From contig JAPPLW010000082.1 in assembly GCA_028819345.1 (NCBI GenBank), forward strand, positions 1 through 64,000: a DNA stretch of 64,000 nt, read 5' to 3'. The first letter of the stretch is position 1. Each line of letters begins with the position of its first letter. The notes beneath the pieces are model-generated. The model was not told the origin of the DNA and did no database searches. It saw only the letters and a list, made by a program, of their open reading frames with translations. The position numbers and the translations under genes were made by a program. Below are positions 58,467 through 64,000 of this stretch, piece after piece. This DNA comes from a bacterium. Its GTDB lineage: Bacteria > Actinomycetota > Acidimicrobiia > Spongiisociales > ZC4RG35.

Positions 58467-59237
58467 GTGAAACTCACCGACCGGGTCTATGTGGTGACGG
58501 GTGCAGGGGGAGGGATCGGGCGCGGCGCCACCCGGGCCCTGCTGGAGGACGGAGCGCGGGGAGTGACGATGGTAGACCTGGCGGCGCCGTCGGAGGCCGC
58601 CTCGGAGATTGACCCCGGCGGCGAGCGGACCCTGGCCCTCTCGGCCGACGTCACCTCCGGGGATGACGCACGGTCCGTGGTTGCGGAGACAGTGGAACGC
58701 TTCGGCCGGTTGGACGGGCTGGTCAACTGTGCGGGGGTCGTGTTCCTCGACACCGCCTGGGACGCCTCGGCGTCCGACTGGAACCGCCAGTTGGAGGTGA
58801 ATGTCACCGGCTCGTTCGTGTTCGCCCGGGCGGTCGGCGGCCACCTGCGGGAGCACGGAGGCGGGGCGGTGGTGAATGTGAGTTCCAACTGCGGCAAGGC
58901 CGGCTACCCGAACATGGCCGCCTACAACGCTTCCAAGGCGGCGGTGCTGGGACTCACCCGGTCCCTCTCGATGGAGTGGGCCACAGACGCCATCAACGTC
59001 AATGCCGTGTGTCCGGGAGGGGTGGACACGCAGATGCTGGTCGGGGTGGCGGACTGGCTCTCTCCCCGCCTGGGCGTGCCGGCCGATGATCTCCTGGGAC
59101 AGATGGGACCCGCCCAACTGGGCCGGCGGATCGAACCCGTGGAGGTGGGGCGGGTGATAGCCTTTCTCCTCTCCGACGAGGCGCTGATCATCAGGGGCCA
59201 GTCGATCAGCATCGACGGCGGCGACACCCCTTACTGA
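58467..59237 (+). CDS. Short-chain dehydrogenase/reductase
   Basis: This 256-aa SDR has TGAGGGIGRGAT, GLVNCAGVVF, Ser in VVNVSSNCGKAG, YNASKAA (YxxxK) and GQSISIDGG. It is a typical classical SDR, different enough from the previous one to act on another substrate. GTG at 58467 is preceded by GAAGGA. Same operon. Confidence 0.88.
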   Translation: MKLTDRVYVVTGAGGGIGRGATRALLEDGARGVTMVDLAAPSEAASEIDPGGERTLALSADVTSGDDARSVVAETVERFGRLDGLVNCAGVVFLDTAWDASASDWNRQLEVNVTGSFVFARAVGGHLREHGGGAVVNVSSNCGKAGYPNMAAYNASKAAVLGLTRSLSMEWATDAINVNAVCPGGVDTQMLVGVADWLSPRLGVPADDLLGQMGPAQLGRRIEPVEVGRVIAFLLSDEALIIRGQSISIDGGDTPY

Positions 59238-59245
59238 GGTGAAGC

Positions 59246-61216
59246 GTGGTCAAATACCTCTGGGATGATCTAAAAGCCCCGGCGCCCTCCGACCCCCTTG
59301 CCGAGTGCGTGTACGGTTCCCGGCTGATCGGGTCCGATCCGGCCCTGGTGCTCCACGGCGGAGGCAACACCTCGGTCAAGGCGCCCTTCTCCGACATAAC
59401 CGGCCAAGAGGTGGAGACCCTGTGGGTGAAGGGATCGGGCTGGGACCTGGCCAGTATCGAGAAGGAAGGGTTCGCTCCCCTGCCCATCCAACGGCTTCGC
59501 CAACTCCTCGACCTGGACAGCCTCTCGGATGTCGAGATGATGCGGGAACTCTCGGCGGCGCGGCTCGACCCCGCCGCTCCCCAGCCGTCGGTGGAGTCCC
59601 TGCTCCATGCCCTGATCCCCCACCGGGCGGTCCTCCACAGCCACGCCGACGCGATCGTCACCCTCACCAATCTCGAGGACGGCGCCGACCGGGTGCGGGA
59701 GGTCCTGGGGGAGGGAGTCCTGATCGTGCCCTACGTGATGCCCGGCTTCGACCTGGCGCGAGAAGTCCGGGACATGTGGCCCTCCGGCGGTGACTGCTCG
59801 ACCGGCATGGTGCTGATGAACCACGGACTCTTCACCTACGGGGACACCACCCGGCAGGCCTATCGCCGCCATCTGGACCTGATCAACCGGGCCGCCCGGT
59901 GGCTGGAGAGCCACGCGCCCCACCGTCCTGCGGAGGGAGGGCCCCTGGGCCGGGTGGACCCGGTGGAACTGGCGCGGATCAGAACAGAGATCTCCCGGGC
60001 GGCGGGCCGTCCCATGATCTCGGTGCGCCACGCCACCGCCGAGGTGGCCCGCTTCGTCGGCCGAGCGGACCTCTCCTCGGTGGCGACCCGCGGGCCGCTC
60101 ACCCCCGACCACGTCATCCGGACCAAGCGCATCCCCATGGTGGGCCGGGACGTGACCGGCTACGCCGACCAATACCGGCTCTACTACCAGCGCAACCTCC
60201 ACCGAGCCCGGGGAGAGACCACCATGCTGGACCCCGCTCCCCGGGTGGTGTTGGATCCCGAGATCGGGATGCTGGCGGTGGGCGCCACCACCTCGGACTC
60301 ACGGATCGCTTCCGACATCTACCGCCATACCATGCCGGTGCTCACCAGGGCCGAGGACCACCTGGGGGGCTACGCGGCCCTCCCCGAAGGAGACCTCTTC
60401 GAAGTGGAGTACTGGGAGTTGGAGCAGGCCAAGCTCCGAAGGCGCGGCGCCTCCCCCGAACTCACCGGGATGGCGGCGCTGGTGACCGGAGCGGCGTCGG
60501 GCATCGGGCGGGCCTGCGCGGAGGAGTTGATGAAGCGGGGAGCGGCGGTCACCGGCCTGGACCTCTCCCCCAGCGTGGTCGACTCCTTCGACTCGCCCGC
60601 CTGGCTGGGGGTCCCCTGCGACGTGACCGACCCGGCCGCCCAGACCCAAGCGGTGGAGAGAGCCGTGGAGCGCTACGGCGGGATCGACATCGTGGTGGTG
60701 TGCGCCGGGATTTTCGGCGGAGTCTCCCCGATCGCCGAACTGGACGCCTCCGAGTGGCGGAGCGTGATGGCGGTCAACGTCGACGCGGCGGCCGACCTGC
60801 TGTCGAGGGTCCACCCGTTCCTTGGCCTCTCTCCGGCCGGGGGAAGGGTGGTGGTGGTCTCCACCAGAAACGTCCCCGCGCCCGGGCCGGGAGCGGCGGC
60901 CTACTCGGCATCCAAGGCGGCCCTCACCCAGTTGGCGCGCGTGGCCGCCCTGGAGTGGGCCTCCGACGGAATCCGGGTCAACATCGTCAATCCCGACGCG
61001 GTGTTCGACACCGGAATCTGGAACGAGGAACTGCTGGCCACCCGCGCCGCCCATTACGGCATCGACGTGGAGTCCTACAAGCGCCGGAACCTGCTGGGGA
61101 CCCCGGTCACCTCCGCCCAGGTGGCCGCGGTGGTCGCCGAATTGGTGAGTGACCGCTTCTCGGCCACCACCGGCGCGCAGATACCGATCGACGGTGGCAA
61201 TGAAAGGGTGGTTTGA
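59246..61216 (+). CDS. Bifunctional class II aldolase / short-chain dehydrogenase
   Basis: This 656-aa protein joins a class II aldolase (about 1-390) and an SDR (about 405-656), like the RhaD-type fusions. The aldolase has GGGNTSVKAPF, Glu in PSVESLLHALIPH, the zinc pair HSHAD and third His in MNHGLFTYGD. The SDR has TGAASGIGRACA, VVCAGIFGG and YSASKAA. The aldolase would cleave a ketose 1-phosphate (5-deoxyribulose 1-phosphate or a similar product of MtnA) to DHAP and an aldehyde, and the SDR could then reduce or oxidise the aldehyde. GAGGTG precedes the GTG start. Confidence 0.9.
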   Translation: MVKYLWDDLKAPAPSDPLAECVYGSRLIGSDPALVLHGGGNTSVKAPFSDITGQEVETLWVKGSGWDLASIEKEGFAPLPIQRLRQLLDLDSLSDVEMMRELSAARLDPAAPQPSVESLLHALIPHRAVLHSHADAIVTLTNLEDGADRVREVLGEGVLIVPYVMPGFDLAREVRDMWPSGGDCSTGMVLMNHGLFTYGDTTRQAYRRHLDLINRAARWLESHAPHRPAEGGPLGRVDPVELARIRTEISRAAGRPMISVRHATAEVARFVGRADLSSVATRGPLTPDHVIRTKRIPMVGRDVTGYADQYRLYYQRNLHRARGETTMLDPAPRVVLDPEIGMLAVGATTSDSRIASDIYRHTMPVLTRAEDHLGGYAALPEGDLFEVEYWELEQAKLRRRGASPELTGMAALVTGAASGIGRACAEELMKRGAAVTGLDLSPSVVDSFDSPAWLGVPCDVTDPAAQTQAVERAVERYGGIDIVVVCAGIFGGVSPIAELDASEWRSVMAVNVDAAADLLSRVHPFLGLSPAGGRVVVVSTRNVPAPGPGAAAYSASKAALTQLARVAALEWASDGIRVNIVNPDAVFDTGIWNEELLATRAAHYGIDVESYKRRNLLGTPVTSAQVAAVVAELVSDRFSATTGAQIPIDGGNERVV

Positions 61217-61219
61217 ACC

Positions 61220-61951
61220 ATGCATCTTCCTGTTTTGAATGTGGCGGCGTCGGACATCCCCGAGCGGATGCTGGTGGTGGGCGATCCCGACCGAGCCCTC
61301 CGGGTGGCCGCCCGGTTCGAGGACCGGGTCGAGATCGGGCGCTTCCGCGAATACGTGACCCTGGCGGGCAGGCACCGGGGAGTCGAGGTGGGGGTGGTGT
61401 CCCACGGGGTGGGCGCCGCAGGCGCGGCGGTCTGCTTCGATGAGCTCCTCCAGGCGGGTGTCCGGCGGGTGATCCGGGCCGGGAGTTGCGGAGGCATGCA
61501 GGATGACGTCCTCGACGGTCACCTGGTAATCGTCACCGCTGCGGTGCGCAACGATGGACTCACCTCCGAGTTGGTGCCGGAGGGTTATCCCGCCGCCGCC
61601 TCACCCGACATCGTGGCCGCACTCCGCCGGGCGGCGCAGGGGAGCGAGAACATCCACGAGGGCGTCGCCCTCACCAACGCGGTGTTCTACAGCAATGAGA
61701 TCATGGGCTCCAACCTGGGTTTGTGGCAGAAGGCCGGAGTGAAAGCGGTGGAGATGGAGTGCGCGGCGCTGTTCGTCATGGCCGGCCTGGCGGGACGGGA
61801 ATGCGGAGCAATCCTCACGGTGGACGGGAACCCGCTGGTGGAACGGGACGAGGAGATGACCGGCTACGACCCCCACCGCGGGGTGGTGAGGGAAGCGGTG
61901 GGCCGGATGATCGGGATTGCGCTCGACGCCCTGGTGGCCGACCCTCCCTGA
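61220..61951 (+). CDS. Nucleoside phosphorylase, family I (PNP/uridine phosphorylase)
   Basis: This 243-aa protein has the family I nucleoside phosphorylase marks: MLVVGDPDRALRVA (phosphate loop), IRAGSCGGMQ, and VEMECAALFVMAGL (ribose-binding Glu). It would split the deaminated nucleoside with phosphate to base and (5-modified) ribose 1-phosphate, the substrate for MtnA. ATG starts 3 bp after the aldolase stop, at the end of the six-gene operon. Confidence 0.9.
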   Translation: MHLPVLNVAASDIPERMLVVGDPDRALRVAARFEDRVEIGRFREYVTLAGRHRGVEVGVVSHGVGAAGAAVCFDELLQAGVRRVIRAGSCGGMQDDVLDGHLVIVTAAVRNDGLTSELVPEGYPAAASPDIVAALRRAAQGSENIHEGVALTNAVFYSNEIMGSNLGLWQKAGVKAVEMECAALFVMAGLAGRECGAILTVDGNPLVERDEEMTGYDPHRGVVREAVGRMIGIALDALVADPP

Positions 61952-61965
61952 CCCGAAGGACCGAG

Positions 61966-62601
61966 TTACCCGACGCCGTCGGAGTTGGACTGGTGGTAGC
62001 CCAGGATCAGCAACTCGGTGGCGACATCCACCCTGCGGAGAGTCGTTCCCGCCGGTGCGTGGAGAACCACGGGGGCGAAGTTGAGAATGGAGGTCACCCC
62101 CAACTTCACCAGCAGGTCGACCGCCCCCTGGGCGGCGGGAGCGGGAGTGGCGATCACACCGATCGACACCCCCTGGGAGCGGACATCCTCGGTCAGGCTG
62201 TCGGGGTGGCGGATGACCAGGTCCCCCACACTCTCTCCGATCTTCCCGGGATCGGTGTCATACACCCCCGCCAGGATCAGCCCTCGACTGGCGAATCCCT
62301 GGTAGTGGGCCAGAGCCATCCCGAGGTTTCCCATCCCCACTATGACAATGGTCAGAGGAACGTCGAGGCCCAGGGCGGCGCCGATTTGGGATGCCACCGA
62401 CTGGATGTCGTACCCCACCCCCCGGCGGCCCTCGCATTCCAGGTACCAGAAGTCCTTCCGCACCTTGGCCGCATTTATGCTGAGGGCCGTTGCGATCTCC
62501 CCGGACGACACCGTCTCCTGGTCGACGGGGAGTTGGTCCAGACACCTCAGGTAAAGGGGCAACCGCGAGACCGTGGCGTGGGGTATAGCCGGTCTAGCCA
62601 T
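61966..62601 (-). CDS. rex: Redox-sensing transcriptional repressor Rex
   Basis: This 211-aa protein has an N-terminal winged helix (about 8-80, with SRLPLYLRCLDQL and KVRKDFWYLECEGRRGVGYD) and a Rossmann domain with VIVGMGNLGMALAHY. Rex senses the NADH/NAD ratio and controls respiratory genes. ATG at 62601 is chosen because a TAGGAT box lies 7 nt upstream and the Rex sequence begins there. I saw no Rex operator (TTGTGAA...TTCACAA) in the adjacent spacer. Confidence 0.93.
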   Translation of the reverse strand: MARPAIPHATVSRLPLYLRCLDQLPVDQETVSSGEIATALSINAAKVRKDFWYLECEGRRGVGYDIQSVASQIGAALGLDVPLTIVIVGMGNLGMALAHYQGFASRGLILAGVYDTDPGKIGESVGDLVIRHPDSLTEDVRSQGVSIGVIATPAPAAQGAVDLLVKLGVTSILNFAPVVLHAPAGTTLRRVDVATELLILGYHQSNSDGVG

Positions 62602-62608
62602 CCCCGAA

Positions 62609-62614
62609 ATCCTA
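62609..62614 (-). promoter_or_regulatory. -10 box TAGGAT of rex
   Basis: TAGGAT on the minus strand ends 7 nt before the rex ATG. Confidence 0.45.
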
Positions 62615-62727
62615 CACCTGGCCGCCCCGCCGGGATCCCGCCCCTCCGTTCGCCCCGGGCGCACGCAACCTTGGGAGGAGATGGGATGGACTCCGACCCC
62701 CGCGGCGGGAGGAGCCCAGGTGACGGC

Positions 62728-62733
62728 TATCTT
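62728..62733 (+). promoter_or_regulatory. -10 box TATCTT of the MenJ-like gene
   Basis: TATCTT ends 5 nt before ATG 62739 and 8 nt before ATG 62742; the second spacing matches other genes here. Confidence 0.4.
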
Positions 62734-62741
62734 TTGAGATG

Positions 62742-63980
62742 ATGAACGGCGCTGACGTGTTGGTGGTTGGCGGCGGCCCGGCCGGGTCGGCCGCCGCCTA
62801 CTGGCTGGCTCGGGACGGCCACGCGGTAACCGTGGTGGAGCGCAAGTCCTTTCCCCGCGACAAGACCTGCGGCGACGGTTTGACGCCGCGGGCCGTTTAC
62901 CAACTCGACGAGATGGGATTCGACTTCTCGGCGCCGGGGTTTCACCGCGTGACGGGATTGCGCTCCTATGCCGGCGACAAGCTGATGCTGGAGATGTCCT
63001 GGCCCGATCACTCCCGGTTTCCCGACTGGGGGGGAGTGATCCGCCGCAGTGAACTCGACCAGCAGGTGGCCGACCTGGCCCGCGGCCAGGGGGTGAGCGT
63101 CCTGGAAAATACCGAGGCCCGCCCGTTGGTGGACAACGGGGCGTTGGAGGGGGTGGAACTGCGCTCCAACGGGTCGGTGGAGACGGTCAGACCGAGGGTG
63201 GTGATCGTGGCCGACGGGGCCCTCAACCGGTTCGGGCGTCATCTGGGGGTAACCCGCCGGAAGGACTACCCCCTGGGATTGGCGGCCCGCGGCTATTACC
63301 GCAGCCCCCGCTCGTCCGATCCGTTCCTGGAGAGCCAACTGGACATCCGCGACCGCGCGGGAGCCACCATGCCCGGCTACGGCTGGGTGTTTCCCCTGGG
63401 TGACGGGACGGTCAATGTGGGAGTCGGACTCCTCTCCACGTTCAAGCGGTGGAAGCAGACCAACACCACCAGGATGATGGCGGACTGGGTCAACGCCGCC
63501 CCCGGGTACTGGGGACTCTCCGAGGAGACCCGGCTCACCGATCCGGTGGGCGGCGCACTGCAGATGTCGTTCTCCCGTTCACCGCTGGCCGGGCCCAACT
63601 GGCTGGTGATAGGAGACGCAGCGGCTGCGATCAACCCTTGGAACGGAGAGGGCATCGCCTACGCCTACGAGACAGGACGCATCGCCGCGGAACTGGCCGG
63701 ACAGGCGGTTGCCAACGGGGGCTCCGATGCCCTGTCGCGATACCCCGGTCAACTGCACCGGGAGTACGGCCTCTACTACCGCACGGCGCGCATCTTCGTG
63801 AAGTTGATCGGACGCCCGGCGGTGATGCGGACCCTCGCCCACACGGGCTTGCGCAACCGTCCCCTCATGGAGTGGACCCTGAAAGTGATGGCGAACCTCC
63901 TGGAAGAGGATGAAAGAGGCATCGGCGAGGAGGTGTTCCGGGCCTTGCAGAGGCTGGCCCGCGCCGTACCGGTGGCCTGA
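62742..63980 (+). CDS. FAD-dependent geranylgeranyl reductase family protein (MenJ-like menaquinone reductase)
   Basis: This 412-aa flavoprotein has the FAD motif VLVVGGGPAGSAAAYWLA, the family motif SFPRDKTCGDGLTPRA, and GDAAAAINPWNGEGIAYA. It matches the geranylgeranyl reductase family and its actinobacterial member MenJ, which saturates one isoprene unit of menaquinone to form MK(H2). A menaquinone role suits the menaquinol-type cytochrome b in the window. Start at 62742 (second of two ATG codons) is preferred from the -10 spacing. It is divergent from rex. Confidence 0.87.
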   Translation: MNGADVLVVGGGPAGSAAAYWLARDGHAVTVVERKSFPRDKTCGDGLTPRAVYQLDEMGFDFSAPGFHRVTGLRSYAGDKLMLEMSWPDHSRFPDWGGVIRRSELDQQVADLARGQGVSVLENTEARPLVDNGALEGVELRSNGSVETVRPRVVIVADGALNRFGRHLGVTRRKDYPLGLAARGYYRSPRSSDPFLESQLDIRDRAGATMPGYGWVFPLGDGTVNVGVGLLSTFKRWKQTNTTRMMADWVNAAPGYWGLSEETRLTDPVGGALQMSFSRSPLAGPNWLVIGDAAAAINPWNGEGIAYAYETGRIAAELAGQAVANGGSDALSRYPGQLHREYGLYYRTARIFVKLIGRPAVMRTLAHTGLRNRPLMEWTLKVMANLLEEDERGIGEEVFRALQRLARAVPVA

Positions 63981-64000
63981 AAGAGGCCTTTTCGGGACTT

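Noticed and set aside
62602-62741. Rex operator between rex and the MenJ-like gene
   Set aside because: No TTGTGAA-N4-TTCACAA-like palindrome is visible.

Overview
The window is about 64 kb of high-GC, densely packed chromosome from a menaquinone-using actinobacterium, most likely of the class Acidimicrobiia. The grounds are a DUF222/HNH (13E12-type) protein, an expanded set of F420-dependent luciferase-like oxidoreductases, the mycothiol enzyme MshA next to a YbjN protein, a MenJ-like FAD reductase, Rex, and an actinobacterial-style split cytochrome b with a two-helix Rieske protein. The taxon is inferred, not proven. I see no phage, transposase, CRISPR, rRNA or tRNA. Many genes start 6-12 nt after a TANNNT -10 box and lack a Shine-Dalgarno sequence, so leaderless transcription looks common.

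Layout. 0-3 kb: frameshifted HNH gene, citrate synthase family enzyme, thioesterase, DUF454 protein. 3-8.8 kb: six tandem paralogous F420-type oxidoreductases and a DUF378 protein, all on the minus strand. 8.9-16.4 kb: an endonuclease IV/LigD-polymerase fusion, a HisA-like/VOC fusion, a SAM-I riboswitch with metX, selD (itself a selenoprotein gene with in-frame UGA and a bSECIS hairpin), greA and mgtE. 16.8-26.8 kb: lipoproteins, a class IV aminotransferase, nadE, a crcB pair, tyrA-aroF, small unknowns and phnX. 26.8-31.7 kb: lutABC with an aminotransferase, then a quinone reductase. 31.8-38.4 kb: a MoaD-like domain fused to a membrane domain, an operon of M23 peptidase, GNAT protein, mshA and ybjN, an orphan antitoxin, a SAM hydroxide adenosyltransferase and a glutaredoxin-like gene.

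38.4-47.7 kb is the most unusual part: two divergent operons that look like one respiratory assembly. The minus arm encodes a CcoN-like integral membrane protein that has lost every heme and copper ligand histidine, a CcoO-like cytochrome c and another monoheme cytochrome c. The plus arm encodes a membrane protein, a 2x[4Fe-4S] ferredoxin, a b6-type cytochrome b, a subunit IV, a Rieske protein, a diheme cytochrome c with calcium-loop motifs and a small membrane protein. Two cytochromes of the minus arm and subunit IV of the plus arm share the same N-terminal helical segment followed by a Pro/Ala-rich linker, which I read as a docking tag joining the two arms.

47.9-64 kb: a solute-binding lipoprotein, then a nucleoside module. 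On the minus strand are mtnA, a BMP-type nucleoside-binding lipoprotein, an ABC ATPase, two permeases and a class A beta-lactamase-like protein. Diverging from mtnA are an MtaD-like deaminase, a cupin, two SDRs, a class II aldolase/SDR fusion and a nucleoside phosphorylase. Together these could import, deaminate, phosphorolyse, isomerise and cleave 5'-modified nucleosides such as 5'-deoxyadenosine or methylthioadenosine. The window ends with rex and a MenJ-like reductase.
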